DNA from: DASXZH01 sp036502005
GTDB taxonomy: Bacteria; Armatimonadota; Fimbriimonadia; Fimbriimonadales; Fimbriimonadaceae
DNA: 38,952 nt
Reading direction: 5' to 3'
Assembly (NCBI GenBank): GCA_036502005.1
Contig: DASXZH010000050.1
Span: 1-38,952 of the forward strand
Shown piece after piece: positions 1 through 9,221 of this stretch. The translations under genes and the position numbers were made by a program. Within the stretch, counting starts at the first letter, position 1, and the number at the start of each line of letters is the position of its first letter. Under the pieces are notes generated by a model, which saw only the letters and a list, made by a program, of their open reading frames with translations, had not been told where the DNA came from and did no database searches.

Positions 1-92
1 GCATACGGACGGTGCGCATTCTCCCCCACGGTTCTGCACCAAGGGCCCGGATTCGCGCCTCACCCAGCCGTACGTCCGCTCATAACCTTACT

Positions 93-154
93 AGGTCCCG
101 TGCGACTAGTCTTGGAAAAAGGTGGTTCTGGGCTTAAGTAATGGCTATGAGGAT
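93..154 (+). repeat. Degenerate dispersed repeat, copy A
   Basis: This stretch aligns over about 60 bases with 27437-27495. Both begin AGGTCCCGT, pass through GGAAAA and GGTTC, and end GGCTTAA followed by TATGAGGAT, with scattered substitutions and small gaps. Neither copy reads as a conserved protein. The rest of 1-281 holds no gene I can support. Its start (1-90) is C-rich intergenic sequence of the same style. The repeat is probably an eroded intergenic element, function unknown. Confidence 0.55.
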
Positions 155-281
155 TAGGGATGGGGGTTCTAAGCATCCCGGTTTTCTTACTTCCTTGGCA
201 CTCCTCGGGCGGAACGGGGTGGGTGATCAAGAGCGCTCGATTGTAACGATGCCTCGACCTGCCAAAGAAGCATCGCTTGCA

Positions 282-1133
282 CTAGCCGTAACCGTTGGAC
301 GGATCACCCAACCCATCGGGATACAGCGTACAAACGCTGAACTTAAATCGCTGAAGCTTGGCCTTCTTTACCGCTCGATAAAGCTCGTTGCTAATCATCA
401 AATGGCGATACGCCAAATGGCCGGTCCCAAAATATTGCTCAGACTTAAAGATGTGACTCTTAGGAGTTGTCTTAGGCGGCGGAAGCGGCCCTCGCGATAT
501 CATCCCGTAGCGGAGGCGCTCGCACGACATACACCGTGCAAAGCGCAAGTTAGGGGTTACATCCACGTCAACAATCTCATCGATCCGCAACTGAAGAACC
601 CCCGCCAGCGTGTTTCCCTTCTTATCATGTACAGGTTTCGTTTCTAGCTGAAATTCTTCGATAAGGGGCTCCCATAAATCCACTTTAACAAACAGTTCGT
701 CGGGCATCCAGAACAATCTAAATATGCTTCTCCTGCCCCAGTTAGGCTCCTTCCTTAGCCTAATCGGGGCCTCGTGGGAGAGGCCAATGCCACACTCAGA
801 GCAATAATTTTCAAGATCGTATTCCGCTTGTTTAAACCCCTCTCTGGGCATTGGGTAAGGATGTTTCCAAGCCACGTCAATTTCGACCGCTTCTGCCTGG
901 AGCAAGTCCTTGTGCGAGAACAGCGTCCATGCCACCTGAAAGCCATCACACTCCTGGAGGATTGCGTTTAAAGAAGGCCACCTAGGATCACTTTCATAAA
1001 TATCGAAGTGAGATCGATCCTTATAAAGTGGATTATTAAACTTTAACGAAAATCCTATCGCGTCAAACCTTCTTTGAACCTGGCGGTCCACGGTGATAGA
1101 GCAATGGTGATTAATTTCCATTTGGCGACTCAA
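282..1133 (-). CDS. Hypothetical double-CxxC protein
   Basis: A protein of 283 residues if read from the TTG at 1133, or 279 from the in-frame ATG at 1121. Neither start has a clear Shine-Dalgarno, so the start is uncertain. There is no signal peptide or membrane segment. Two CxxC pairs are visible, C111/C114 (YCSECG) and C201/C204 (RCMSCE), which could bind one zinc ion. The C-terminal segment (about 243-268, HLMISNELYRAVKKAKLQ) resembles the closing 'vvS..l...l' helix of double-CXXCG and Imm11-like immunity families. That likeness is from memory and is weak, and no toxin gene lies beside it. An antisense reading frame at 141-647 covers part of it but looks like a shadow. Confidence 0.6.
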   Translation of the reverse strand: MSRQMEINHHCSITVDRQVQRRFDAIGFSLKFNNPLYKDRSHFDIYESDPRWPSLNAILQECDGFQVAWTLFSHKDLLQAEAVEIDVAWKHPYPMPREGFKQAEYDLENYCSECGIGLSHEAPIRLRKEPNWGRRSIFRLFWMPDELFVKVDLWEPLIEEFQLETKPVHDKKGNTLAGVLQLRIDEIVDVDVTPNLRFARCMSCERLRYGMISRGPLPPPKTTPKSHIFKSEQYFGTGHLAYRHLMISNELYRAVKKAKLQRFKFSVCTLYPDGLGDPSNGYG

Positions 1134-1993
1134 ATCGATGCTTAAGAAATTGCGGAGAGTTGAACTGCAAGCGTTCTATCCTAGGGTTGCTTCGAACGTG
1201 CGAACAAAATACAGACAGCAATGAAGATACTTGGTATTTCTTAACCCAGGCGGCTCATGCGAGATCAGGCACAAGGCTCCCCCTGCCCCTGTGCGCTAAA
1301 GCAGAGGGGAGGGGGTGGGGACGACTCCATTCGGAGGGGGTTCAAGGGGGAAACCTGACCGATGAGTAGTGCGGTCTGGTGCCCCTTTTTGTGGGGGGAG
1401 GAGGTTCCAAAAACGCGAAAACCAAAACCTTTAAATCAACATCGCCCGTCCGGTTCCCCGTGAGAGCTAATCCGCAACGAAAAGTCAGTCCATTCACAGA
1501 ATCTCAATAAAAACCAATTCATTTTGAACCTAAGACGTAAACCATAAGTGAGCATAAAGTAGCAAAAGCTAGCATAACCCACCCAAAAAACCGTTTTGCC
1601 ATCGCCGAAATCACACTTTGAAAACTAAATAACAGACTCGTTAAGAGCGCTCAGCCATTTTGCCATCCAATAAATTGCACCTTGAAAAATAAATATTGCC
1701 GAGCTAAATATCGCGCACTGCTCTTTATCATTCCCCTTCCCTTGAGGGAAGGACGGGATGGGTGAGGCGGACAGCCCAATGAGGCCGAAAAACACAAGAC
1801 TGCGTTCAAAAGGGTCACCGTCATCCAATCGGGCGCATTTGTCATCCACCCGGTTCCGGTGAATGCCACGAATCGCGAGCCCTGGAAACGGCAACGACAA
1901 TAAGCCTCCGGTCCTTATAATCTGCCCCGAGGAGGGGCAAAGCCGTAGGAAATTCGGGGCCATAACCAACCCAAATTCCAATTCTCATATAAA
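1134..1993. other. Gene-poor intergenic region
   Basis: About 860 bases with no convincing coding sequence. From 1270 to 1370 it is G-rich, with a run of GGGGAGGGGGTGGGG type. From 1490 to 1700 it is AT-rich and holds an imperfect 39-bp direct repeat. Near 1735-1760 is a small inverted repeat (CCCTTCCC, TTGAGGGAAGG). At 1923-1940 a hairpin TGCCCC-gagga-GGGGCA lies shortly upstream of the next gene. Short open frames on both strands here have no recognisable composition or motifs. Confidence 0.5.
1593..1695. repeat. Imperfect 39-bp direct repeat pair
   Basis: Two 39-base units at 1593-1631 and 1657-1695 start 64 bases apart and match at 30 of 39 positions without gaps. Both contain TTTTGCCATC near the left end and TTGAAAA followed by TAAATA at the right end. 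The spacing is about six helical turns, which could suit a pair of protein-binding sites, but a decayed duplication is equally possible. Confidence 0.5.
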
Positions 1994-2860
1994 ATGAATA
2001 AAATGCATCCCGCTCGGCTGAAAACAATCTGGACTCTAACAACGCTCTTGGGAATAGCGAGCGCTTCCCTGGCGCAAACCACATTCCAAAAGCAGTTGCT
2101 GAGTCCCGGCTGGGAGAAGCTTTCTAGTCAGTTGCTAGAAGAAGGCAAACCAGGCATGTTAAATCTTGCCGAGGCGTGCAACTCCGACCGAGATTTAAGC
2201 CCTGAAATGAGCCTCCAAATTCTCGAAAGAATCTCGGACGTTTTAAAACCTATGGGACGGAAAGGAGCCGAGCTTATTGCTTCGCTCTTCTTGACTGACG
2301 ACTGGAATTATGCGTGGATACTTTTCAAGAGAGAAGACCCTGTCGCGATCCCAGTGCTCATTAAAACACTGCCCAAGCTGCATGGTTGGAGCTTAACGTT
2401 TGCCCTCAAGGATTTGAACAGCTTAAATCGTCGCCTTTATAACGGCAAAGTCTCCCCTGAGGCTCAAAACGCTCTTGTGGCCCTATTGGGCAGACCAGGC
2501 CCTGACGGCATTTGCGTTGCCACCTCTTTTGTTGAAACGGACCCAGAGGAAGCTTTTAGGATTCTCAGTTCAACAATCCGTTCGAAGTCCGTTACCACTA
2601 GAGTAAATACAATACGCGCTATTGTTCATACTGCCGACCCAGAAGGCGCAAAGCTTCTTGTGGAGCGTCTCCAAGATCCATCGGCTTCCGTGAGAAGGAT
2701 CGCGGCAAGCGACATCTACCTGGTGCACGTTCCCTACGACTATCGGCCTGTGGTGTCCCGGGCCCTTCAGCAGACCAGTAAGGCCTCGGACCGAGAACTA
2801 AGAAAGGGTGCAATTGCTTCGGGCGCACAACTCGGGTTCTCCTGGGCCAAGTCTCGATAG
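1994..2860 (+). CDS. Secreted HEAT-like repeat protein
   Basis: A 288-residue protein starting with ATG. It has a signal peptide (basic MNKMHPARLK, hydrophobic IWTLTTLLGIASASLA, then AQ), so it is probably exported. The mature part is alpha-helical. Its C-terminal half (about 195-260) resembles HEAT/PBS-lyase-type repeats, with NTIRAIVHTADPEGAKLL and LQDPSASVRRIAASDI as successive helix pairs. HEAT-like folds serve as protein-binding scaffolds; no catalytic motif is visible and the partner is unknown. The sequence TCATATAAA stands directly before the start and no ribosome binding site is apparent. The gene runs in the same direction as the alpha-galactosidase 38 bases downstream, so co-transcription is possible. 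Confidence 0.75.
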   Translation: MNKMHPARLKTIWTLTTLLGIASASLAQTTFQKQLLSPGWEKLSSQLLEEGKPGMLNLAEACNSDRDLSPEMSLQILERISDVLKPMGRKGAELIASLFLTDDWNYAWILFKREDPVAIPVLIKTLPKLHGWSLTFALKDLNSLNRRLYNGKVSPEAQNALVALLGRPGPDGICVATSFVETDPEEAFRILSSTIRSKSVTTRVNTIRAIVHTADPEGAKLLVERLQDPSASVRRIAASDIYLVHVPYDYRPVVSRALQQTSKASDRELRKGAIASGAQLGFSWAKSR

Positions 2861-2898
2861 CAGTCGCATTTGATATGCGCAGGTGATAAACTTCGCTA

Positions 2899-4809
2899 AT
2901 GCTGTCAGCTCTTCTTATGTGCACCGTCGCACGGCCCCAAACTCATCAGGTTTGGCTTGACACCCTCGACCTCTCCGCGATGACCCAAGATTGGGAATCA
3001 CCTCAAAAGGACAAAAGCGTTGGCGGGACGCCAATCACCATTGCCAAGCAGAAATACGACCACGGCGTTGGCACCCACGCCAATAGCTTCATGCTGGTCG
3101 ACCTAAAGGGCGCAACGGGAGTTTTCTACTCGACCGTCGGAATCGACGACGAGACGATGGGCAAAGGAAAGGTCAGATTCAAAATCACGATCGATGGGCA
3201 CATGGTCGTCAACACCGATCCCATCGCCGGAGGCGATGAGCCGCAGAAAGTTTCCGCCTCTTTCACCAACGCCCACCGAATGGTGCTTCAAGTTTCGGCG
3301 GTTGGGGATGGAATCGATTTCGATCACGCTGATTGGGCCAACGCGAGTTTTGATTTAAGCTCAAACTCTCAGGACCCAACTTCCAAGAAGGCCGCTTCAG
3401 AACCGCCAATGTCCATCTACATGGGCGGCAGAACCAAGCCAGAAATCAACGGCGCGCGAATCGTCGGCACCACCCCGGGAAGGCCGTTCCTATTCAAGAT
3501 TCCCGCAACCGGCCAAGGGCCGCTTCGTTACGAAGCCTCGCCCCTGCCCGATGGAGTTCAACTCGATAAAGTGACGGGCATTCTCTCCGGCTCGGTTTCC
3601 ATAGAGGGGACTTACAAGGTCCACGTTCGAGTTTATGGTCCCGTTGGCTCTGATAAGCGCGACCTCACTATAGTGGCCGGCGAGCACAAGCTTGCTCTAA
3701 CGCCACCCATGGGCTGGAACTCTTGGAACGTGTGGGGCACGAGCGTCACCGCCGATAAAGTGAAAGCGGCCGCCGACTCCTTTGTCAGCCAAGACCTGGT
3801 GGATTACGGCTACAAATCAGTCAACATCGATGATGCATGGGAGGGCAAACGGGACGCGGAAGGCAACATTCAAACGAACCAGAAGTTTGGCGACATGCAT
3901 GCCTTGGCCGATTATGTCCATTCCAAAGGCATCCTTCTTGGCATCTACAGTTCGCCCGGACCCACAACCTGCGCCGGCTACGCGGCGACCTATCAGCACG
4001 AGCAGCAAGATGCAGATTCCTACGCTAAATGGGGCATTGATTACCTAAAATACGACTGGTGTTCGTACGGCTCAATCGCTCCAAAAAACCCGACCCTAGC
4101 CGACTACCAGGCGCCCTACGTCAAAATGAGGGCGTGCCTGGATAACTGCAGCCGGGATATCGTTTTCAGTTTCTGCCAGTACGGCATGGGCGACGTTTGG
4201 AACTGGGGCAAAAGCATCGGCGGTAACCTATGGCGAACCACGGGCGACATTACCGACAACTACGGCAGCATGTCCACAATCGCTTTTGCCCAAGGCGATG
4301 CCGCCCACGTGAATGGCGCGGGACCGGGGGGCTGGAACGACCCCGATATGTTAGTAGTTGGCAACCTCGGCTGGGGCGACCATCCCCATCCAACTCACCT
4401 TACGCCAAACGAGCAAATCACTCACATCACGATGTGGTCTCTGCTGGCCGCGCCACTGATTTTGGGCTGCGACCTAACCCATCTGGACAACTGGACCAAG
4501 GCCTTAATCACCAACCACGATGTGATCGAGATCGACCAAGATCCCTTAGGAAAACCGGCCCGGCGGGTGTTTTCAAACGAGGGCGGGGTCGAAATCTGGG
4601 CCCGTCCGCTGGAGGATGGCTCGACAGCAGTCGGTCTTATGAACCGGGATGTGGCTTCTCAGAAGATCACGGCGACTTGGCAGCAGCTTGGCTTAACAGG
4701 GTCACACAAGGTGAAGGACCTATGGCAAAGAAAGGACATCGGAACCAGGGGCAAAGAAATCAGCGCCGAGGTTCCAGCCCACGGCGCTGTTCTGTTCCGA
4801 ATCTACTGA
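2899..4809 (+). CDS. Secreted GH27 alpha-galactosidase with NPCBM domain
   Basis: A 636-residue protein. The start is supported by AGGTGA at 2881-2886 and an in-frame TAA at 2887. A short hydrophobic N-terminus (MLSALLMCTVA) may be a signal peptide. Residues about 17-155 look like an NPCBM carbohydrate-binding domain (YDHGVGTHANS). Residues about 185-262 look like a putative-Ig domain (LPDGVQLDKVTGILSG). The GH27 barrel begins at 265 with PPMGWNSWN. The predicted nucleophile is D386 (YLKYDWC) and the acid/base D450 (WRTTGDI), by analogy with human GLA D170 and D231. GGWNDPDML and NQDPLGKPA-like (DQDPLGKPA) motifs follow, then a beta-sandwich from about 555. It should release terminal alpha-galactose from glycans outside the cytoplasm. 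Its stop overlaps the convergent mannosidase gene by 7 bases. Confidence 0.93.
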   Translation: MLSALLMCTVARPQTHQVWLDTLDLSAMTQDWESPQKDKSVGGTPITIAKQKYDHGVGTHANSFMLVDLKGATGVFYSTVGIDDETMGKGKVRFKITIDGHMVVNTDPIAGGDEPQKVSASFTNAHRMVLQVSAVGDGIDFDHADWANASFDLSSNSQDPTSKKAASEPPMSIYMGGRTKPEINGARIVGTTPGRPFLFKIPATGQGPLRYEASPLPDGVQLDKVTGILSGSVSIEGTYKVHVRVYGPVGSDKRDLTIVAGEHKLALTPPMGWNSWNVWGTSVTADKVKAAADSFVSQDLVDYGYKSVNIDDAWEGKRDAEGNIQTNQKFGDMHALADYVHSKGILLGIYSSPGPTTCAGYAATYQHEQQDADSYAKWGIDYLKYDWCSYGSIAPKNPTLADYQAPYVKMRACLDNCSRDIVFSFCQYGMGDVWNWGKSIGGNLWRTTGDITDNYGSMSTIAFAQGDAAHVNGAGPGGWNDPDMLVVGNLGWGDHPHPTHLTPNEQITHITMWSLLAAPLILGCDLTHLDNWTKALITNHDVIEIDQDPLGKPARRVFSNEGGVEIWARPLEDGSTAVGLMNRDVASQKITATWQQLGLTGSHKVKDLWQRKDIGTRGKEISAEVPAHGAVLFRIY

Positions 4810-7800
4810 GGTTTCTGCTTGGCCAGCGCCGTAACGGCGGATTGGCCTAGGCAGGAATCCCAGATGGTGAAGTTCGCCACTTCGCCGGTGGTGAACTGGT
4901 GCTGATGCACCCAGCCATCGAGCGGGGCGATATGGATCACGCCAGGCGCCCGCCGAAGCTCGGCAGAGCCATTGGCAATCTGGTGGCCGTCTTTGTAGAC
5001 CGTTACGTTGGTGCCGTCATAGGTCGCCGTTAGCATCTGCCACTGGTTCAGATCTAGTTGGGTATTGGTTGGGAGATCGATGTTTCTGCCCCAGAAGCGG
5101 AGGCCGCCTTCATCGAACTGGCAGAAGTAGCGAGCAGCGCCATCGCGGCGGTCTTGTACATCGCCAAATCCCGCAATCTCGGTATGGTCATCAGGCAGCT
5201 TGCTGCACTTAATGAAGAAGTTCATGGTCCAGGGTGCTGAACCTTTGGTTGGAATCTCTTTATCGGGCTGGGTGAACTCCTTGCCATCGCAGACATACTT
5301 GGCGAGGCTGAATACGGGGTGCGCGACATCCACCGGCACTTCAGAGGTGCCGCTGTTCCTGTTCGGCGAAACGTCGGTCGCAGCGACTTTGATGGTGCCC
5401 AGATCCTTCTGGCTTACCCCGTCGGTTGTGAGCGTTACTGTTTCACCATCCGGTGAAACGGTCGCAGTGGCGGCTTTGCCGCTTCCGAAGGAGTAGCTGC
5501 CTAGGTCTTGGGCCTTATCCTTATCGATCGGCTCCGAAAACTTGAGCTCTAGGGTATCGAGGCCCGACCAATACTGGGCGCGGACCACTTTAGGAGCCGT
5601 GTTGTCTTCTACATCGATATCAGCATCGGCTACCGGTCCGCTGCCGAATCTGGCTTTAACAACAGTATTCGAGGAGACCCAGAATGGACCGGTGTAATAT
5701 TTGGTGGGCTCCGTGCCATCCGTCGAATACATGATCTCGGAAGGAACGCCGTAAAGGCCTGGCGCGATGGTGACCTGGACGGAGTCGGAATGCTTGCCCG
5801 CGCCAGCGATAACCGGCGCGCTTTGGGTTCGTGGCAGGGTGTCATAGAGAGGATCAGCGGGCTTGAGCTGATCATCCGAATTGTCGGCCACGGACACCGC
5901 GAGCACTATTACGTTGGGGTCGTCAGGGAGCGTTAGGGTGTCAGCGCCGTTTAGATCCATACCGTACTTGAACAGGTAGCTGTATTGATAGATCTCATCG
6001 CCTTTGGCGTCGTGTCGGTGGTCGCAATCCCATGCTACGGAAGCCATCTTCATGTAGCCGGGGGTTAGGCCCTCGTAGGCGTTGTTGTCCCAACCATAGA
6101 TCGGATCTTCTTGGGGCTTTTGCCAAACTCTGGTGTCCCATTCACCAACGTATCCGCCCCAATCTTGGACTTTCACCATATGGTTAGTGTCGCCGGTTTT
6201 GAATGTGACCTCTCGGTCACCCTTGGCGGACGCAGCCAAGATGTAGACCCGGTTCCAGTTTCCTTTAGGAAGATCGATAGTCTGTCCTTGGCAAGCAACG
6301 GCGTTGAGTTGGCCGCCCTCTTTCGGTCCCATCTTGAACTTGACGGTATCGACTTCCAGATTCTCCGGAAGTTGGTCCCCAGCCATGGATCGGCCAGCGC
6401 CATCAAAGTTGCCGTCGCCCGGATTGGTGCGATCGCTGATAGCATCCAGGTTGTAGGGAATCTGGACTGGCCGCGAGTTGGTTTTAGGCAGAGCTCCCTT
6501 AGGATGCCGAACCTTTAGAGCAAACGCTCGAACATTGTACGGATCGATGTTGAAGACAAGTTCTCCGTTGCTAACAGTAGCCGCGCCAAGCGGGTGCTCC
6601 TGGCCATCAACCTCTCGCGCACCGGAAATGCCGTCCAGGAAGGCAAGGTGTACGCCGGTTGCGGCGACGCCGTTATCTTCCCGAACGCGGACGATAACCT
6701 CATCGCTATCCTCGGCTTTCTTAACGGCCACAACAGAGATGTGAGGATCACTCACGGTGAGAAGGCTAAATGCCTTGCTACCATGGCTATTACCGGCGCC
6801 TTCCGGAGCGAAGGTCATCATGGGCTGGTCTAGCCGCAAGGCCTGCAAAGGAGTTTCGGCCGACTTCCAGTCGCCGGAGTGAGGATAGAGCGCGTACTCG
6901 ATCTCGTGATGGCCCCAATCTTGGAAGCCCTGCTCGTAAAACCCGCCGGTTGGGGTGGGAGTGTAAATGAGGGTAAGGCGAACAGTGCTGTCATCGGGCT
7001 TGTCGGAGGCGTTCTTGGATCCGGTAAGCACCGAGCAACCAAAGTCGCCGCTCTTGTCAGTTAGATCGAACCAGCGATGCGAAGCCACTTCATACTTCTT
7101 CTCGTTGTTGTTGTCGCGCTGGACGGTACCTACCTGCCAGTTGTAAGTTGCCATCGGATTTGCGGCAACCAACGGGAAGGTCGCCTTTAGCGCGCAGCCA
7201 GTGGACTTCCAGTCGATTTTATCGAGAAAATCAACTTGCTTCGAACCTGCCATAAGCCGAACCTGCTGCACAAAGTGGGAGCCTTGGGCAGTGCGGTCTA
7301 CTTGGATGGCGGCTCTTACGGGGCCGTTTTCTACGATGCTGATCTTGGCCGGGCCATCCACAAAAGCGTATGGAGGCTTTTGCTGATCCTTCCAATCCAT
7401 GTTCCAGGCCGGATATTGCGAAGGGGCTTCAGCCTCAAAGGCGAGTTTGATTGGAGCGGAAAGGGTCTCTTTGCCGGTCTGCTTATCGATGATGGAACTC
7501 ACGTTGCCATCGGAATCGATGGTGACCTTAACAAAACTATTCTCCAGAGTGTTGTCGGTCGCCATGGGCGCGGCTTCTACATTGTCCTCTTCCACCACAT
7601 GGTAAACGGCCAAGCCCACGGAGGGGGCAGTTGCGTTGAAGGCGACGTGTGCCTTGCCGCCATCTGTATACAGATATTGAGCGGCCGTTTTCGTTCCATC
7701 CGGCGCGATGACGGCAAACGACTTCGCGTTAGAAGGAACGGTTGCTTCTACCACGTCTGTTCGCTCGATTGCGAGCGGGTTGTAAACGATGATCGCGGTT

Positions 7801-9047
7801 CCGGGACCGCTGAGGTCCATTCCGCGAGCGATTCCGCCAACGCCGGCAGTGATCGCCGAAGCGAATTCGTTCATGGCGATGCATTCATCATTCCAGGCAT
7901 AGGTGTAGGCAAGAGGCCTTGCCGTGCCCGCCATCATGTCGTGAAACTGGCAGGTAAGGAAGTGGTTCCAGGCATCGCCGAGTCTATCGGTTGGATAATC
8001 GGCCGCGCCGAGAAGCATGGCTGCCACGTCTGCCTTTTCGGCCGCTTCGGCGAGCTTCTCGTTCTGGTGGTTCCACCGCTTCATCTCTGCTTGGGAAGTC
8101 AGAGAGCCGGCGCTGTGCTGGGTTAGCTCTAAATCGCCTTGGTAGACAGGGAGCTTGGCAATATCCTCCTGGGTTAGGTCGTTAAACATCTGGTCGGACC
8201 GTCCGCCTACGACTTTGAGCGGGCCGTCGCCTGTAATGCTTTTCTCCACCCACTTGACGCTATCCTCGCTGGGCGCGCCGCCTTCGTCGCCGGTTCCGAA
8301 ATAGTGATAATCGGCGTAAATGCCGTCCTTCTTGCCGTCTTCTTGAACTCGCTTGATCCATCCATCGTCGTGGCTGAGGTCATCTTTTACTTCGCTGCCG
8401 TAGGACTCCGGATTCAGAGCCGCGACGATGCTTCGTCCATCGGGGCCTTTCCAAACGCCGACGTTAAACGGAATGCCGACAGCCGATCCCCACGTCAGTT
8501 TTTGGGTCGAGAATCCTTTTAGACCGCAATGGGCAAGGATACTAGGCAACGCGGCGGGGAATCCGAAGCAGTCGGGCAGCATGTACTCGGAACTTGATTT
8601 GCCGAAGTCCTTCTCAAAATAGCGGTTACCGTACATCACCTGGCGAACAAGGGATTCGAGGGATGGGCTGTTAACGTCGCCTTCTTCCACCGAAGATCCG
8701 CCCGGAAACCAGCGGCCGGCGGCCACGTATTTTTTGAGCTTCGCGTAATCCTCCGGGTAGTACTCTTTCATCAGCCGGTAACGGTTGGAGCCGGTGAAGT
8801 TGAAGGTGTAGTGTGGATACTTCTCGAAAAGGGCAAAGTTATCCTTCATGGTCTTGGGCAAATCCACACTGATTACGTGGGGATACATCCAAAGCCACTG
8901 CGTATCGAGGTGGGCGTAACCCACGACGTACAAGGTTGGGTTCTTCTCTAGGTTCGGTTTAACGGACTGGGCTAGAGAGAACGAGGCAGGAACGAGGGAG
9001 CCAACGACGAACGCAGCTCTGCATAAGCGGGAGGCGAAGCTTCGCAT
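4803..9047 (-). CDS. Large secreted GH38-type alpha-mannosidase, multidomain
   Basis: A 1414-residue protein with a signal peptide ending near FSLAQ (residue 27). The GH38 N-terminal domain shows H46 and D48 in AHLDTQW as zinc ligands, nucleophile D159 in LPDCFGF, and a conserved HSAGSLTSQAEMKRWN helix, then QFHDMMAGT with another expected zinc histidine. The mannosidase middle and C-terminal beta domains follow. The protein is longer than usual GH38 enzymes because of extra C-terminal modules: a beta-sandwich (about 880-1050), a chitobiase-C-like domain (about 1130-1190, SEIMYSTDGTEP), an Ig-like domain and a LamG/concanavalin-like domain (about 1290-1400, QWQMLTATYDGT). It should hydrolyse alpha-mannosides extracytoplasmically, with the added modules binding glycans or the cell surface. 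Upstream lie a TATAAT box and a palindrome. Confidence 0.9.
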   Translation of the reverse strand: MRSFASRLCRAAFVVGSLVPASFSLAQSVKPNLEKNPTLYVVGYAHLDTQWLWMYPHVISVDLPKTMKDNFALFEKYPHYTFNFTGSNRYRLMKEYYPEDYAKLKKYVAAGRWFPGGSSVEEGDVNSPSLESLVRQVMYGNRYFEKDFGKSSSEYMLPDCFGFPAALPSILAHCGLKGFSTQKLTWGSAVGIPFNVGVWKGPDGRSIVAALNPESYGSEVKDDLSHDDGWIKRVQEDGKKDGIYADYHYFGTGDEGGAPSEDSVKWVEKSITGDGPLKVVGGRSDQMFNDLTQEDIAKLPVYQGDLELTQHSAGSLTSQAEMKRWNHQNEKLAEAAEKADVAAMLLGAADYPTDRLGDAWNHFLTCQFHDMMAGTARPLAYTYAWNDECIAMNEFASAITAGVGGIARGMDLSGPGTAIIVYNPLAIERTDVVEATVPSNAKSFAVIAPDGTKTAAQYLYTDGGKAHVAFNATAPSVGLAVYHVVEEDNVEAAPMATDNTLENSFVKVTIDSDGNVSSIIDKQTGKETLSAPIKLAFEAEAPSQYPAWNMDWKDQQKPPYAFVDGPAKISIVENGPVRAAIQVDRTAQGSHFVQQVRLMAGSKQVDFLDKIDWKSTGCALKATFPLVAANPMATYNWQVGTVQRDNNNEKKYEVASHRWFDLTDKSGDFGCSVLTGSKNASDKPDDSTVRLTLIYTPTPTGGFYEQGFQDWGHHEIEYALYPHSGDWKSAETPLQALRLDQPMMTFAPEGAGNSHGSKAFSLLTVSDPHISVVAVKKAEDSDEVIVRVREDNGVAATGVHLAFLDGISGAREVDGQEHPLGAATVSNGELVFNIDPYNVRAFALKVRHPKGALPKTNSRPVQIPYNLDAISDRTNPGDGNFDGAGRSMAGDQLPENLEVDTVKFKMGPKEGGQLNAVACQGQTIDLPKGNWNRVYILAASAKGDREVTFKTGDTNHMVKVQDWGGYVGEWDTRVWQKPQEDPIYGWDNNAYEGLTPGYMKMASVAWDCDHRHDAKGDEIYQYSYLFKYGMDLNGADTLTLPDDPNVIVLAVSVADNSDDQLKPADPLYDTLPRTQSAPVIAGAGKHSDSVQVTIAPGLYGVPSEIMYSTDGTEPTKYYTGPFWVSSNTVVKARFGSGPVADADIDVEDNTAPKVVRAQYWSGLDTLELKFSEPIDKDKAQDLGSYSFGSGKAATATVSPDGETVTLTTDGVSQKDLGTIKVAATDVSPNRNSGTSEVPVDVAHPVFSLAKYVCDGKEFTQPDKEIPTKGSAPWTMNFFIKCSKLPDDHTEIAGFGDVQDRRDGAARYFCQFDEGGLRFWGRNIDLPTNTQLDLNQWQMLTATYDGTNVTVYKDGHQIANGSAELRRAPGVIHIAPLDGWVHQHQFTTGEVANFTIWDSCLGQSAVTALAKQKPQ

Positions 9048-9050
9048 AGG

Positions 9051-9083
9051 ATTATAAAAAGACTACCTGAACCAAACGGTTCA
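9051..9083 (-). promoter_or_regulatory. Promoter box and operator-like palindrome of the GH38 gene
   Basis: On the minus strand TATAAT occupies 9056-9051, ending three bases before the mannosidase ATG. Upstream at 9068-9083 is a palindrome TGAACC-AAAC-GGTTCA, placed where the -35 region would be. Six-base arms with a short spacer resemble LacI- or GntR-type operators, so repression by a sugar-responsive regulator is plausible. The closeness of TATAAT to the ATG is awkward for normal initiation and leaves the exact promoter uncertain. Confidence 0.45.
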
Positions 9084-9221
9084 AGGTGGTACATGTTAGG
9101 GCCGTGTTTGGCCGGATTTGGAACAGGTTGGCGGCCTTGAATATTCGGAGTTCGGTGTTCGGCCTTCGGGGTTGAACTGGTTGCCGATGAAACTGCGAGT
9201 CCCTTAAGGCACGATTCAGTT

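Noticed and set aside
141..647. Plus-strand open frame of 168 codons
   Set aside because: It lies antisense to the better supported protein at 282-1133, is basic and low in motifs, and begins inside a repeat.
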